Origin: Sinorhizobium fredii
GTDB lineage: Bacteria > Pseudomonadota > Alphaproteobacteria > Rhizobiales > Rhizobiaceae
Length of the DNA stretch: 64,000 nt
Reading direction: 5' to 3'
Assembly: GCF_002944405.1 (NCBI RefSeq)
Contig: NZ_CP024307.1
Coordinates: 1,384,501 to 1,448,500, forward strand
The notes beneath the pieces were generated by a model. That model ran no database searches, was not told the origin of the DNA, and saw nothing but the letters and a program-made list of their open reading frames with translations. The position numbers and the translations under genes were made by a program. Shown here in pieces: positions 9,305 through 19,764 of this stretch; position 1 is the first letter of the stretch, and each line of letters begins with the position of its first letter.

Positions 9305-9873
9305 CATCCGGCACCACGCTCATTGCGCCGCAGCCGAAGGGCATCATCGATCCCGCGACCGGCAAGCCGATCGGCAGCAATGACGCATTCTTCGGCGAGA
9401 TCAACAACGAGCTCGCCGACAAGGGCTTCCTCGTCACCTCGACCGACGAGCTGATCAACTGGGCGCGCACCGGTTCGCTGATGTGGATGACCTTCGGTCT
9501 CGCCTGCTGCGCCGTCGAAATGATGCAGATGTCGATGCCGCGCTACGATGCCGAACGCTTCGGCTTCGCGCCGCGCGCCTCGCCGCGCCAGTCCGACGTC
9601 ATGATCGTCGCCGGCACGCTGACCAACAAGATGGCGCCGGCGCTGCGCAAGGTCTACGACCAGATGCCCGAGCCGCGCTACGTCATCTCGATGGGCTCCT
9701 GCGCCAATGGCGGCGGCTATTATCACTATTCCTATTCGGTGGTGCGCGGCTGCGACCGCGTCGTGCCCGTCGATATCTACGTGCCAGGCTGTCCTCCCAC
9801 GGCAGAAGCGCTGCTCTATGGCGTGCTTCTGCTGCAGAAGAAGATCCGCCGGACCGGCACCATCGAGCGCTAA
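9295..9873 (+). CDS. nuoB: NADH-quinone oxidoreductase subunit B
   Basis: 192-residue peripheral subunit holding the terminal iron-sulfur cluster N2, which passes electrons to quinone. The four ligands are visible: adjacent C71 and C72 ([10 protein letters not shown]), C136 (GSCANGGG) and C166 (VPGCPP). I chose ATG 9295 rather than the in-frame ATG 9274 because the longer form would overlap nuoA more, and a GGGAG element sits upstream of 9295. The 10-bp overlap with nuoA suggests coupled translation. Confidence 0.97.
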   Translation: MELASGTTLIAPQPKGIIDPATGKPIGSNDAFFGEINNELADKGFLVTSTDELINWARTGSLMWMTFGLACCAVEMMQMSMPRYDAERFGFAPRASPRQSDVMIVAGTLTNKMAPALRKVYDQMPEPRYVISMGSCANGGGYYHYSYSVVRGCDRVVPVDIYVPGCPPTAEALLYGVLLLQKKIRRTGTIER

Positions 9874-9891
9874 GGCAGGGGGTTCTTTTCA

Positions 9892-10497
9892 ATGAGTGAA
9901 GCCCTGAACGAGCTTGCGACCTATCTTCGGGAAGCACGCGGATCGCTGATTGCCGACGCGGCGATGAAATATGGCGAGTTGACGCTGACGGCGACGGCCG
10001 ACAACGTCATCGAACTCCTGACCTTCCTGCGCGACGATCCGCGATGCGGCTTTGTGAGCTTTATCGATGTCTGCGGCGTCGACTATCCGCAGCGGCCGGA
10101 TCGTTTCGATGTCGTCTACCACCTGCTGTCGCCGCGCCAGAACCTGCGCGTCCGCGTCAAGGTCGCGACCGGCGACGGCGAGCCCGTGCCGTCGGCAACC
10201 TCCGTCTACCCTGGCGCCGACTGGTTCGAGCGTGAAGCCTACGACATGTACGGCATTCTCTTCACCGGCCACCCGGATCTGCGCCGTATCCTCACCGACT
10301 ACGGCTTCGAAGGTTATCCGCTGCGCAAGGACTTCCCGCTGACCGGCTTCGTCGAGGTTCGCTACGACGATGAAGTTAAGCGGGTGGTCTATGAACCCGT
10401 CGAACTGAGACAGGAATTCCGCAACTTCGATTTCCTTTCGCCCTGGGAAGGCACGGAATACGTGCTGCCCGGCGATGAAAAGGCGAAGGCACGGTGA
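9892..10497 (+). CDS. nuoC: NADH-quinone oxidoreductase subunit C
   Basis: 201-residue subunit of the hydrophilic arm (30-kDa family). It shows the family signature [20 protein letters not shown] followed by [10 protein letters not shown] near residues 115-155. It is a separate protein from NuoD here, unlike the fused NuoCD of enterobacteria. It helps form the interface around the quinone pocket. It lies 18 bp after nuoB, preceded by AGGGGG. Confidence 0.97.
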   Translation: MSEALNELATYLREARGSLIADAAMKYGELTLTATADNVIELLTFLRDDPRCGFVSFIDVCGVDYPQRPDRFDVVYHLLSPRQNLRVRVKVATGDGEPVPSATSVYPGADWFEREAYDMYGILFTGHPDLRRILTDYGFEGYPLRKDFPLTGFVEVRYDDEVKRVVYEPVELRQEFRNFDFLSPWEGTEYVLPGDEKAKAR

Positions 10498-10553
10498 GAT
10501 AAGTCGGCCCGCGGCGATCCCGAGGGGATCCCGTCCGGCCTGGAGCAATCGGT

Positions 10554-11744
10554 ATGACCGAACACAACGTCCGGAACTTCAACATCAACTTCGGTCCGCA
10601 GCATCCGGCCGCGCACGGCGTTCTGCGCCTCGTGCTGGAGCTTGACGGCGAAATCGTCGAGCGCGTCGATCCGCATATCGGCCTCTTGCACCGCGGCACC
10701 GAGAAGCTGATCGAGGCGAAGACCTATCTGCAGGCGGTGCCCTATTTCGACCGGCTCGACTATGTCGCGCCGATGAACCAGGAGCACGCCTTCGCGCTTG
10801 CCGTTGAAAGGCTGACGGGCACCGAAGTGCCGATCCGCGGCCAGCTTATCCGTGTCCTCTACTCGGAAATCGGCCGCATCCTCTCGCATCTCCTCAACGT
10901 CACCACCCAGGCCATGGACGTCGGTGCGTTGACGCCGCCGCTCTGGGGCTTCGAGGAGCGCGAGAAGCTGATGGTGTTCTATGAGCGGGCCTGCGGCGCG
11001 CGCATGCACTCGGCCTATTTCCGTCCAGGCGGTGTCCACCAGGATCTGCCGCATGAACTGGTCGACGATATCGGCAAGTGGATCGATCCGTTCTTGAAGA
11101 CGGTCGACGACATCGACGAGCTTCTGACCGGCAACCGCATCTTCAAGCAGCGCAACGTCGATATCGGCGTCGTCAAGCTCGAGGACGCCTGGGCCTGGGG
11201 CTTCTCGGGCGTCATGGTGCGCGGTTCGGGTGCCGCCTGGGATCTGCGCCGCGCGCAGCCCTATGAGTGCTACTCCGACATGGAGTTCGACATCCCGATC
11301 GGCAAGAACGGCGACTGCTACGACCGCTACCTGATCCGGATGATCGAAATGCGCCAGTCGGCGCGGATCATGCGGCAATGCGTCGATCGCCTGCTCGGCG
11401 ACGCTAAGGTCGGACCGGTTTCTTCGCTCGACGGCAAGATCGTGCCGCCAAAGCGCGGCGAGATGAAGCGCTCGATGGAGGCGCTGATCCACCACTTCAA
11501 GCTCTATACCGAGGGCTATCACGTGCCGGCCGGCGACGTTTATGCCGCGGTCGAGGCGCCGAAGGGCGAGTTCGGTGTCTATCTGGTCTCCGACGGCACC
11601 AACAAGCCCTATCGCTGCAAGATCCGTGCGCCGGGCTATGCGCATCTGCAGGCGATGGATTTCCTCTGTCGCGGACACCAGCTCGCCGATGTTTCGGCCG
11701 TGCTGGGCTCCCTCGATATCGTGTTCGGCGAGGTGGATCGCTGA
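10554..11744 (+). CDS. nuoD: NADH-quinone oxidoreductase subunit D
   Basis: 396-residue 49-kDa subunit that forms most of the quinone-binding cavity with NuoB. The N-terminal [22 protein letters not shown] and the conserved LLHRGTEKL segment are present, as is the C-terminal [29 protein letters not shown], whose terminal Arg is invariant in the family. Full length for the family. Its stop overlaps the start of a small extra gene (ATGA). Confidence 0.98.
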   Translation: MTEHNVRNFNINFGPQHPAAHGVLRLVLELDGEIVERVDPHIGLLHRGTEKLIEAKTYLQAVPYFDRLDYVAPMNQEHAFALAVERLTGTEVPIRGQLIRVLYSEIGRILSHLLNVTTQAMDVGALTPPLWGFEEREKLMVFYERACGARMHSAYFRPGGVHQDLPHELVDDIGKWIDPFLKTVDDIDELLTGNRIFKQRNVDIGVVKLEDAWAWGFSGVMVRGSGAAWDLRRAQPYECYSDMEFDIPIGKNGDCYDRYLIRMIEMRQSARIMRQCVDRLLGDAKVGPVSSLDGKIVPPKRGEMKRSMEALIHHFKLYTEGYHVPAGDVYAAVEAPKGEFGVYLVSDGTNKPYRCKIRAPGYAHLQAMDFLCRGHQLADVSAVLGSLDIVFGEVDR

Positions 11745-11998
11745 TGCGTCTGGCGCCGCTTGCCGTTCTCGGGTTTCTCGCGCTGAGCCCTGCCGCCGTC
11801 GCTCAGGAGGATGTCGCCAGCACGTCCTCCTCCGGGCTGCATGGCGGCTCCATGGCCGCGCTCCTGTCGAAGGGATACGAGATCAAGGCAGCCGTCGCCA
11901 ACGGCACGCGCTACATCGTGTTCATGCAGAAAGACCAGTCCGCCTATGCCTGCGAATTCGTCACGCTGACGAAATCGCGGTGCGGTTCGATTAATTGA
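11744..11998 (+). CDS. Small exported protein inside the nuo operon
   Basis: 84-residue protein of unknown function between nuoD and nuoE, with its start overlapping the nuoD stop (ATGA). It has a clear signal peptide (hydrophobic 2-16, likely cut after AVA at about residue 20). The mature part ends with two cysteines (residues near 74 and 80, [12 protein letters not shown]) that could form a disulfide. Tight coupling to nuoD argues it is real and expressed with complex I. No function is assigned; an assembly or periplasmic role is only a guess. Confidence 0.85.
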   Translation: MRLAPLAVLGFLALSPAAVAQEDVASTSSSGLHGGSMAALLSKGYEIKAAVANGTRYIVFMQKDQSAYACEFVTLTKSRCGSIN

Positions 11999-12014
11999 TA
12001 AGGTGTCCACTAGA

Positions 12015-12845
12015 ATGTCCGTTCGTCGACTAGCCGAAGACACTGTCCAGCCAGCGAGCTTTGCATTCAGCAAGGAGAACGCGGCCTGGGCCGAGGCAAC
12101 GATCAACAAATATCCTAAGGGCCGCGAGCAATCGGCGATCATTCCGCTGCTGATGCGCGCCCAGGAACAGGACGGCTGGGTGACGAGGGCGGCCATCGAG
12201 TCGATCGCCGACATGCTCGGCATGGCCTATATCCGCGCCCTCGAAGTGGCGACCTTCTACACGCAGTTCCAGTTGAAGCCGGTCGGATCGCGCGCCCATG
12301 TGCAGGTCTGCGGCACGACGCCCTGCATGCTGCGCGGTGCGGAAGACCTCATCAAGGTGTGCAAGAAGAAGATCGCCGCCGAGCCCTTCACGCTGAACAG
12401 GAGCGGCACGCTCTCCTGGGAAGAGGTCGAATGTCAGGGCGCCTGCGTCAACGCGCCGATGGTGATGATCTTCAAGGACTCTTACGAGGACCTGACGCCC
12501 GAGCGGCTCGAGGAAATCATCGACGGCTTCGACGCAGGCAAGGGTGCCGAAATCGAGCCCGGCCCCCAGATCGACCGCATCTTTTCCGCACCGGCCGGCG
12601 GGCTGACGACATTGCAGCTCGTGGAAGCGCCTGAAAAGACCAAGGCGCCGGCCCGCGCCAGCAAGGCGAAGGCTGAAGAAGCGGTAAGTGTGCCGCCGTC
12701 GAACGCCGCCAAACCGGAGACCGCCGCAGACGTCACCAATCCGGCGCTGAAGACCCCGGCGACCGCGAGGAAAGCGGCGGCGAAGAACGCCAAGGCCGAA
12801 GGCGAGACGGTCGACAAGTCCAAGCCGGCGAAGAAGCCGCGGTAA
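12015..12845 (+). CDS. nuoE: NADH-quinone oxidoreductase subunit E with long C-terminal tail
   Basis: 24-kDa family subunit carrying [2Fe-2S] cluster N1a in a thioredoxin-like fold. Ligands C99, C104, C140 and C144 are visible (VCGTTPC and ECQGAC). The core ends near residue 185. About 90 further residues form a low-complexity Ala/Lys/Pro tail ([13 protein letters not shown] and similar) that enterobacterial NuoE lacks. I chose ATG 12015 rather than the in-frame GTG 12003, because [16 protein letters not shown] is the usual rhizobial N-terminus. It pairs with NuoF in the NADH-oxidising module. Confidence 0.96.
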   Translation: MSVRRLAEDTVQPASFAFSKENAAWAEATINKYPKGREQSAIIPLLMRAQEQDGWVTRAAIESIADMLGMAYIRALEVATFYTQFQLKPVGSRAHVQVCGTTPCMLRGAEDLIKVCKKKIAAEPFTLNRSGTLSWEEVECQGACVNAPMVMIFKDSYEDLTPERLEEIIDGFDAGKGAEIEPGPQIDRIFSAPAGGLTTLQLVEAPEKTKAPARASKAKAEEAVSVPPSNAAKPETAADVTNPALKTPATARKAAAKNAKAEGETVDKSKPAKKPR

Positions 12846-12856
12846 AGAGGTGACCC

Positions 12857-14161
12857 ATGCTGAGAGATGAAGATCGCATCTTTACCAATATCTACGGCCT
12901 CAAGGACAGGTCGCTCAAGGGCGCGATGGCGCGCGGCCACTGGGACGGCACCAAGGAGCTGCTCGAGAAAGGTCGCGACTGGATTATCAACGAGGTGAAG
13001 GCCTCGGGCCTGCGCGGCCGCGGCGGCGCAGGCTTCCCGACCGGCCTCAAATGGTCCTTCATGCCGAAGGAAAGCGACGGCCGGCCGCATTACCTCGTCG
13101 TCAATGCCGACGAGTCGGAGCCCGGTACCTGCAAGGACCGCGACATCATGCGCCACGATCCGCATACGCTGATCGAGGGCTGCGTCGTGGCAAGCTTCGC
13201 TATGGGCGCGCACACCGCCTACATCTACGTGCGCGGCGAGTTCATCCGCGAACGCGAGGCGCTGCAGGCCGCGATCGACGAATGCTACGAATACGGCCTG
13301 CTCGGCAAGAACAACAAGCTCGGCTACGATATCGACGTCTTCGTCCATCACGGCGCCGGCGCCTATATCTGCGGCGAGGAAACGGCGCTGCTCGAGAGCC
13401 TCGAGGGCAAGAAGGGCCAGCCGCGCCTGAAGCCGCCGTTCCCGGCGAATATGGGCCTCTATGGCTGCCCGACGACCGTTAACAACGTCGAATCGATCGC
13501 AGTCACGCCGACCATCCTCCGGCGCGGCGCCGGCTGGTACACGAGTTTCGGCCGCCCGAACAACCATGGCACCAAGCTCTATTCGGTCTCCGGCCACGTC
13601 AACCGTCCCTGCACGGTCGAGGACGCCATGTCGATCCCGTTCCACGAGCTGGTCGACAAGCACTGCGGCGGCATCCGCGGCGGCTGGGACAATCTGCTCG
13701 CCGTCATCCCCGGCGGCTCGTCGGTTCCCTGCGTGCCCGGCGCGCAGATGAAGGACGCCATCATGGACTATGACGGCCTGCGCGAGCTTGGCTCAGGCCT
13801 CGGAACGGCGGCCGTCATCGTCATGGACAAGTCGACCGACATCATCAAGGCGATCTGGCGGCTTTCCGCCTTCTACAAGCACGAGAGCTGCGGCCAGTGC
13901 ACGCCCTGCCGCGAAGGCACCGGTTGGATGATGCGCGTCATGGAGCGCATGGTGCAGGGCCGCGCCCAGAAGCGCGAGATCGACATGCTCTTCGACGTGA
14001 CGAAGCAGGTCGAAGGCCACACGATCTGTGCGCTTGGCGACGCGGCCGCCTGGCCGATCCAGGGCCTAATCAAGCATTTCCGTCCGGAAATGGAAAAGCG
14101 GATCGACGAATATACGCGCAATGCAACGTCGCACGGCGCCGTATTGGAAGCAGCGGAGTAA
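12857..14161 (+). CDS. nuoF: NADH-quinone oxidoreductase subunit F
   Basis: 434-residue 51-kDa subunit that binds NADH and FMN and carries cluster N3. The glycine-rich NADH/FMN motif [13 protein letters not shown] is at about 54-66. The [4Fe-4S] ligands are C345, C348 and C351 (CGQCTPC) plus the Cys of TICALGD near 391. Full length. It lies 11 bp after nuoE with AGAGG before the start. Confidence 0.98.
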   Translation: MLRDEDRIFTNIYGLKDRSLKGAMARGHWDGTKELLEKGRDWIINEVKASGLRGRGGAGFPTGLKWSFMPKESDGRPHYLVVNADESEPGTCKDRDIMRHDPHTLIEGCVVASFAMGAHTAYIYVRGEFIREREALQAAIDECYEYGLLGKNNKLGYDIDVFVHHGAGAYICGEETALLESLEGKKGQPRLKPPFPANMGLYGCPTTVNNVESIAVTPTILRRGAGWYTSFGRPNNHGTKLYSVSGHVNRPCTVEDAMSIPFHELVDKHCGGIRGGWDNLLAVIPGGSSVPCVPGAQMKDAIMDYDGLRELGSGLGTAAVIVMDKSTDIIKAIWRLSAFYKHESCGQCTPCREGTGWMMRVMERMVQGRAQKREIDMLFDVTKQVEGHTICALGDAAAWPIQGLIKHFRPEMEKRIDEYTRNATSHGAVLEAAE

Positions 14162-14167
14162 CGAGCG

Positions 14168-14860
14168 ATGGCCGGGACGCGCAATGAAGGACAGGGCATG
14201 AAGGCGGCAGTCATTCCTTTTGTGCGGCCCTTGGGCGCCGGCTCGGCCGATCCGTTCGGCATGGCCGAATGGATGAAGACCATGCCGGCCGTTCCGCTGA
14301 TGGCCAATCCCGTGGCTGCCGTAGCGGCGGCGACGGCGCTCGGCTTCGGCCTGTCGAGCCACTTCGCAGGCGTCATGTTCGGCGCCATGCAGGGGGCTGC
14401 AAGCGCTCTGCAGAAGAGCGCCGGCGTGGCCGAACCGGCGGAGATTGCCGGACCGGCACCGACCGTCGAAAAGCCCGAGCCTGTAACGCAGCGGGCTTCG
14501 CCGGCGCCGGCGGCCAGCGAGGACCGTCCGGCTCCGGTCGCCCGCGAGTCCAAGCCAGCTCCGGCTGCCCGCGAGGCTCGGCCCGCACCGGCTGCCGTCG
14601 CCAAGCCCAAGGCGCGCGCCGCCAGGAAGCCCGTCGCAGCGAAGCCGAAGGGCGGCGTCGCCGACGATCTCAAGCAAATTTCCGGGATCGGCCCGAAGCT
14701 CGAACAGGTGCTGAATGGCCACGGCCTTCGTCGGTTCGCCGACATCGCGGCTCTGAGCGAGGCGGATGTCGCGCGGCTCGATGCCGAGTTCGCGCTCGAT
14801 GGCCGCATCCTGCGGGACGATTGGATCGGGCAGGCAAAGACGCTGATCGGCAAGAGATAA
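14168..14860 (+). CDS. Helix-hairpin-helix domain protein inside the nuo operon
   Basis: 230-residue protein of unknown function between nuoF and nuoG, 6 bp after nuoF. The N-terminal half has a hydrophobic Ala-rich stretch (about 40-85). A Pro/Ala/Arg-rich linker follows (about 95-160). The C-terminal 65 residues form a helix-hairpin-helix / H3TH-like domain with the signature ISGIGPKLEQVLNGHGLRRF. Such domains usually bind DNA but also occur as a protein module in rhizobial proteins. The low-complexity linker resembles the NuoE tail. Co-transcription suggests a link to complex I, not proven. Confidence 0.85.
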   Translation: MAGTRNEGQGMKAAVIPFVRPLGAGSADPFGMAEWMKTMPAVPLMANPVAAVAAATALGFGLSSHFAGVMFGAMQGAASALQKSAGVAEPAEIAGPAPTVEKPEPVTQRASPAPAASEDRPAPVARESKPAPAAREARPAPAAVAKPKARAARKPVAAKPKGGVADDLKQISGIGPKLEQVLNGHGLRRFADIAALSEADVARLDAEFALDGRILRDDWIGQAKTLIGKR

Positions 14861-14959
14861 CGTGACGGCCGCCCGGTCGTTACCATACCGGAAGAGCCGT
14901 GAAGGAATTGTCCGGCGCCGCAGAAGGCAGCCGGACGGAAGACAGGATTGAGTACGAAG

Positions 14960-17038
14960 ATGGCAAAGCTGAAAGTCGACGGAAAAGAGATCGAGGTCCC
15001 GGATCATTTCACGCTGCTTCAGGCGTGCGAAGAGGCCGGCGCCGAGGTTCCGCGCTTCTGTTTCCATGAGCGGCTTTCGGTTGCCGGCAATTGCCGCATG
15101 TGTCTGATCGAGGTGAAGGGCGGGCCGCCGAAGCCGGCCGCCTCCTGCGCCATGGGCGTGCGCGATCTGCGCCCCGGCCCGAATGGCGAGGCGCCCGAAG
15201 TCTTCACGACGACGCCGATGGTCAAGAAGGCCCGCGAAGGCGTCATGGAATTCCTGCTGATCAACCATCCGCTCGACTGCCCGATCTGCGACCAGGGCGG
15301 CGAATGCGACCTGCAGGACCAGGCGATGGCCTTCGGCATCGACAGTTCGCGCTATCAGGAAAACAAGCGCGCCGTCGAAGACAAGTATATCGGTCCGCTC
15401 GTCAAGACGGTGATGAACCGCTGCATTCACTGCACGCGCTGCGTCCGCTTCACGACGGAAGTGGCGGGCATCGCCGAACTCGGGCTGATCGGCCGCGGCG
15501 AAGATGCCGAAATTACCACCTATCTCGAACAGGCGATGACTTCCGAACTGCAGGGCAACGTCGTCGATCTGTGCCCGGTCGGCGCGCTGACCTCGAAGCC
15601 CTTCGCCTTCACGGCGCGTCCGTGGGAGCTCAACAAGACCGAATCGATCGACGTCATGGATGCGGTCGGCTCGGCGATCCGCGTCGACACCCGCGGCCGC
15701 GAGGTGATGCGCATCATGCCGCGCGTCAACGAGGAGATCAACGAAGAGTGGATTTCCGACAAGAGCCGCTTCATCTGGGACGGGCTGAAGACGCAGCGTC
15801 TCGACCGGCCCTATGTGAGAAGGGACGGCCGTCTGCAGGCCGCGACCTGGCGCGAGGCCTTCCAGGCGATCAAGGCTGCCGTCGCTAAGACCTCGGGCGA
15901 CAAGATCGGTGCGATTGCCGGCGACCTCGCCTCCGTCGAGGAGATGTACGCCCTGAAGGAGCTCATCACTTCGCTGGGCTCTGAGAGCGTCGACTGCCGC
16001 CAAGACGGCGCAGCCCTCGATCCGTCGCTCGGCCGCGCAAGCTACCTGTTCAATCCGACGATCCAGGGAATCGAGAGCGCCGACGCGCTGCTCGTCATCG
16101 GCTCCAACCCGCGCTTCGAGGCTTCGGTTCTCAATGCGCGCATCCGCAAGCGCTATCGCATGGGCAAGTTCCCGATCGCGGTGATCGGCGAGCGGGGTGA
16201 ACTGCGTTACGACTATGAGTATCTCGGCGCCGGCACGGAGACGCTCGCTGAGCTCGTTTCCGGCAAGGGCAAGTTCTTCGAGACGCTCAAGAATGCCGAG
16301 CGGCCGCTGATCATCGTCGGCCAGGGTGCGCTTGCAGGGGAGGGCGGTTCTGCCGTTCTCGCCAATGCCGCAAAGCTTGCCGTCGCGGTCGGTGCGGCCG
16401 GCGGAGAATGGAACGGCCTTGCCGTCCTGCACACGGCGGCATCACGCGTCGGCGGTCTGGACCTCGGTTTCGTTCCCGGCAAGGGCGGCATTTCGGCAGC
16501 GCAGATGGCCGGCAGCGCAGAGGTGCTGTTCCTGCTCGGCGCCGACGAGATCGATCTTTCGGCGCGTAAGGGCTTCACGGTCTATATCGGCTCGCACGGC
16601 GACAATGGCGCGCATGCGGCGGATGTCATCCTTCCCGGCGCCGCCTATACGGAGAAGTCCGGCACCTGGGTCAACACCGAAGGCCGCGTCCAGGTCGGCA
16701 ACCGCGCCGGCTTTGCACCGGGAGACGCGCGCGAGGACTGGGCGATCATCCGCGCCCTTTCCGACGTGCTCGGCCGCAGGCTGCCGTTTGATTCGCTTGG
16801 GGAATTGCGTGCCAAGCTCTACGCGGCTCATCCGCATTTCGCAGAGGTCGACAGCATCGCCGCAGGAAGCAGCGACGAAATTGCCGCACTTGCGCAAAAA
16901 GCCGGTGAGATGGGCAAATCCATGTTTGCGTCTCCGGTCAAAGACTTCTATTTGACGAACCCGATAGCGCGCGCATCCGCCGTCATGGCCGAATGCTCGG
17001 CCTTGGCGCGCAACAATTTCAAAGCTGCCGCGGAATGA
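14960..17038 (+). CDS. nuoG: NADH-quinone oxidoreductase subunit G
   Basis: 692-residue 75-kDa subunit that carries several clusters along the electron path. The N-terminal [2Fe-2S] ferredoxin domain has CFHERLSVAGNCRMC. It is followed by the His/Cys-ligated cluster HPLDCPICDQGGECDLQDQ and the [4Fe-4S] motif NRCIHCTRC. The remaining two thirds is a molybdopterin-oxidoreductase-like domain without cofactor. An in-frame TTG at 14948 exists, but ATG 14960 gives the usual MAKLKVDGKE start. 99 bp separate it from the HhH gene. Confidence 0.97.
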   Translation: MAKLKVDGKEIEVPDHFTLLQACEEAGAEVPRFCFHERLSVAGNCRMCLIEVKGGPPKPAASCAMGVRDLRPGPNGEAPEVFTTTPMVKKAREGVMEFLLINHPLDCPICDQGGECDLQDQAMAFGIDSSRYQENKRAVEDKYIGPLVKTVMNRCIHCTRCVRFTTEVAGIAELGLIGRGEDAEITTYLEQAMTSELQGNVVDLCPVGALTSKPFAFTARPWELNKTESIDVMDAVGSAIRVDTRGREVMRIMPRVNEEINEEWISDKSRFIWDGLKTQRLDRPYVRRDGRLQAATWREAFQAIKAAVAKTSGDKIGAIAGDLASVEEMYALKELITSLGSESVDCRQDGAALDPSLGRASYLFNPTIQGIESADALLVIGSNPRFEASVLNARIRKRYRMGKFPIAVIGERGELRYDYEYLGAGTETLAELVSGKGKFFETLKNAERPLIIVGQGALAGEGGSAVLANAAKLAVAVGAAGGEWNGLAVLHTAASRVGGLDLGFVPGKGGISAAQMAGSAEVLFLLGADEIDLSARKGFTVYIGSHGDNGAHAADVILPGAAYTEKSGTWVNTEGRVQVGNRAGFAPGDAREDWAIIRALSDVLGRRLPFDSLGELRAKLYAAHPHFAEVDSIAAGSSDEIAALAQKAGEMGKSMFASPVKDFYLTNPIARASAVMAECSALARNNFKAAAE

Positions 17039-17058
17039 GCGCGAGGGAATAGAGCATC

Positions 17059-18102
17059 ATGGACGCTTTCATTTCGAGCTACGTCTGGCCCACGGCCATC
17101 ATGATCGGCCAGTCGCTGCTGCTTCTGGTCGCGCTGCTGGTCTTCATCGCCTATATCCTGCTCGCCGACCGCAAGATCTGGGCCGCCGTGCAGCTTCGCC
17201 GCGGTCCTAACGTGGTGGGCCCCTGGGGACTTTTCCAGTCCTTTGCCGACCTTTTGAAATTCGTCTTCAAGGAGCCGGTCATTCCGGCCGGCGCCAACAA
17301 GACGATCTTCCTGCTCGCGCCGCTCGTCTCGGTGACGCTGGCGCTTGCCGCCTGGGCCGTCATTCCGCTCAATGCGGGCTGGGTGATCGCGAACATCAAT
17401 GTCGGCATCCTCTTCGTCTTTGCCATATCTTCGCTCGAGGTTTATGGCATCATCATGGGCGGCTGGGCGTCGAACTCGAAATATCCCTTCCTCGGCGCGC
17501 TGCGCTCCGCCGCGCAGATGGTGTCCTATGAAGTCTCGATCGGCTTTGTCATTGTCACGGTGCTGCTCTGCGTCGGTTCGCTCAACCTGACGGACATCGT
17601 CAATGCGCAGTCGGACGGCCTTGGAACGATGATCGGCCTGCCGGCCTCCTTCCTCGACTGGCACTGGCTGTCGCTGTTCCCGATGTTCATCGTGTTCTTC
17701 ATCTCGGCGCTCGCCGAGACGAACCGTCCGCCCTTCGACCTGCCCGAAGCCGAGTCCGAACTCGTCGCCGGCTTCATGGTCGAATACGGCTCCACCCCGT
17801 ACATGATGTTCATGCTCGGCGAATACGCTGCGATCTGCCTGATGTGCGCGCTGACGACGATCCTGTTCCTCGGCGGTTGGCTGCCGCCGGTCGATATCTG
17901 GATCCTGAACTGGGTGCCGGGCATCATCTGGTTCGTGCTGAAGGCCTCGCTCGTGTTCTTCATGTTCGCGATGGTCAAGGCTTTCGTCCCGCGCTACCGC
18001 TACGACCAGCTGATGCGTCTCGGCTGGAAGGTCTTCCTGCCGCTGTCGCTGGCGATGGTCGTCATCGTCGCATTCGTTCTGAAGCTCATGGGATGGGCAT
18101 GA
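17059..18102 (+). CDS. nuoH: NADH-quinone oxidoreductase subunit H
   Basis: 347-residue membrane subunit with about eight helices, linking the hydrophilic arm to the membrane arm and lining the quinone entry. Hallmarks are the [18 protein letters not shown] loop near residue 45 and [20 protein letters not shown] near 220. It lies 20 bp after nuoG with GAGGG upstream of the start. Confidence 0.98.
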   Translation: MDAFISSYVWPTAIMIGQSLLLLVALLVFIAYILLADRKIWAAVQLRRGPNVVGPWGLFQSFADLLKFVFKEPVIPAGANKTIFLLAPLVSVTLALAAWAVIPLNAGWVIANINVGILFVFAISSLEVYGIIMGGWASNSKYPFLGALRSAAQMVSYEVSIGFVIVTVLLCVGSLNLTDIVNAQSDGLGTMIGLPASFLDWHWLSLFPMFIVFFISALAETNRPPFDLPEAESELVAGFMVEYGSTPYMMFMLGEYAAICLMCALTTILFLGGWLPPVDIWILNWVPGIIWFVLKASLVFFMFAMVKAFVPRYRYDQLMRLGWKVFLPLSLAMVVIVAFVLKLMGWA

Positions 18103-18166
18103 TGCCCGCCCGCGCTTCGCTGCATACCGCCGGCCCCTCCCAGGCCGGCAAATTTGGAGGTAAATG

Positions 18167-18658
18167 ATGGCCGGTCTTTCGCAAGCCGTCAGCTCGCTGT
18201 TCCTCAAGGAATTCGTCGGCGCATTCCTGCTGTCGATGCGGTATTTCTTCCGGCCGAAGGCGACCGTGAACTATCCCTTTGAAAAGGGCCCGGTCAGCCC
18301 GCGCTTCCGCGGCGAGCATGCGCTGCGCCGCTATCCGAACGGCGAAGAACGCTGCATCGCCTGCAAGCTCTGCGAGGCGATCTGTCCTGCCCAGGCCATC
18401 ACCATCGAGGCCGGCCCGCGCCGCAACGACGGCACCCGCCGCACGGTGCGCTACGACATCGACATGGTGAAGTGCATCTATTGCGGCTTCTGCCAGGAAG
18501 CCTGTCCGGTCGATGCCATCGTCGAAGGGCCTAACTTCGAATTCGCCACTGAGACGCGCGAAGAGCTCTATTACGACAAGGAAAAGCTGCTCGCCAACGG
18601 CGACCGGTGGGAGCGGGAAATCGCGCGCAACATTGCAATGGACTCGCCCTACCGCTGA
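18167..18658 (+). CDS. nuoI: NADH-quinone oxidoreductase subunit I
   Basis: 163-residue ferredoxin-like subunit carrying clusters N6a and N6b. Both [4Fe-4S] motifs are seen: [15 protein letters not shown] near residue 65 and [15 protein letters not shown] near 104. Two overlapping ATGs are available (18164 and 18167). GGAGG at 18156-18160 is spaced better for 18167, so I use that one; the choice changes only one residue. Confidence 0.97.
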   Translation: MAGLSQAVSSLFLKEFVGAFLLSMRYFFRPKATVNYPFEKGPVSPRFRGEHALRRYPNGEERCIACKLCEAICPAQAITIEAGPRRNDGTRRTVRYDIDMVKCIYCGFCQEACPVDAIVEGPNFEFATETREELYYDKEKLLANGDRWEREIARNIAMDSPYR

Positions 18659-18724
18659 GGCCATTTGCGTAAACGCCGCATCGCGCCGCTCGCAAGGGGC
18701 ACATGCGGAACGGTTTTGGCACTG

Positions 18725-18742
18725 GCCGGACAGACGTCCGGC
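18725..18742 (+). repeat. Hairpin in the nuoI-nuoJ gap
   Basis: GCCGGAC-AGAC-GTCCGGC forms a 7-bp perfect stem with a 4-nt loop, followed by TTTG. It sits in the largest gap of the operon (146 bp). It could stabilise mRNA ends or weakly terminate. No activity is shown. Confidence 0.4.
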
Positions 18743-18804
18743 TTTGCCTCATGGAGTGAGGGCGGTCGGCCTTCACGCCGAGCAAGACGAAAAAGGCACC
18801 GATC

Positions 18805-19419
18805 ATGGGTCTGCAGGCTCTTTTTTTCTATCTCTTCGCCTTCATCGCGGTGGCGTCAGCATTCATGGTCATCGCGGCCAAGAACCCGGTCTATTCGGTT
18901 CTGTTCCTGATCCTGACCTTCTTCAATGCGGCCGGCCTCTTCCTGCTGACGGGCGCCGAGTTCCTGGCGATGATCCTGCTGGTGGTCTATGTCGGCGCTG
19001 TCGCGGTTCTCTTCCTTTTCGTGGTCATGATGCTCGACATCGACTTCGCCGAACTGCGGGCGGGCGTGCTGGAATACGCGCCGGTCGGTGCGCTGATCGG
19101 TCTGATCCTCGCCGCCGAATTGATCATCGTCGTTGGCGGTTCGACCTTCTCGCCGGAGATCGCCAAGGGCATTTCCATGCCGATCCCGGCGGCTACCGAG
19201 CGGACCAACACGGCGGCACTCGGGGACGTGCTCTACACCCATTACATCTATTTCTTCCAGATCGCCGGGCTCGTGCTGCTCGTCGCCATGATCGGCGCCA
19301 TCGTGCTCACCCTGCGTCATCGTGAAAATATCAAGCGCCAGAGCATTCCGCGCCAGGTTGCCCGCTCGCCCGAGACCGCCGTCGAGGTGGTCACGGTCAA
19401 GCCGGGGCAGGGCCTTTAA
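18805..19419 (+). CDS. nuoJ: NADH-quinone oxidoreductase subunit J
   Basis: 204-residue membrane subunit with five predicted helices. The third helix region [30 protein letters not shown] is the family hallmark, containing the helix that bends during coupling. It is preceded by 146 bp of non-coding sequence with a hairpin and is 29 bp before nuoK. Confidence 0.97.
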   Translation: MGLQALFFYLFAFIAVASAFMVIAAKNPVYSVLFLILTFFNAAGLFLLTGAEFLAMILLVVYVGAVAVLFLFVVMMLDIDFAELRAGVLEYAPVGALIGLILAAELIIVVGGSTFSPEIAKGISMPIPAATERTNTAALGDVLYTHYIYFFQIAGLVLLVAMIGAIVLTLRHRENIKRQSIPRQVARSPETAVEVVTVKPGQGL

Positions 19420-19448
19420 TCGGGACGCGAGGTCGAGGGATCGGACAT

Positions 19449-19757
19449 ATGGAAATCGGAATCTCCCACTATCTCACCGTCAGCGCCATTCTGTTCACGC
19501 TCGGCGTCTTCGGCATCTTCCTCAACCGGAAGAACGTCATCATCATCCTGATGTCGGTCGAGCTAATCCTGCTCGCGGTCAACATCAACATGGTCGCCTT
19601 CTCGTGGGTTCTCAAGGACATTACGGGCCAGGTCTTCGCGCTGTTCATTCTGACCGTCGCGGCCGCCGAAGCGGCCATCGGGCTTGCAATTCTCGTCGTC
19701 TTCTATCGCAATCGCGGCTCGATCGCCGTCGAAGACGTCAACATGATGAAGGGCTGA
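19449..19757 (+). CDS. nuoK: NADH-quinone oxidoreductase subunit K
   Basis: 102-residue subunit with three membrane helices, homologous to MrpC of Na+/H+ antiporters. The conserved membrane glutamates are visible in [17 protein letters not shown] (helix 2) and [17 protein letters not shown] (helix 3), both needed for proton transfer in the family. It lies 7 bp before nuoL. Confidence 0.98.
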   Translation: MEIGISHYLTVSAILFTLGVFGIFLNRKNVIIILMSVELILLAVNINMVAFSWVLKDITGQVFALFILTVAAAEAAIGLAILVVFYRNRGSIAVEDVNMMKG

Positions 19758-19764
19758 CAGGGCC

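Noticed and set aside
14066..16432. Long antisense open frame (788 codons) opposite nuoG, and similar ones opposite mcp, topA and gatA
   Set aside because: They mirror the codon structure of GC-rich genes on the other strand, lack ribosome binding sites and have Arg/His/Gly-rich, unrecognisable products.
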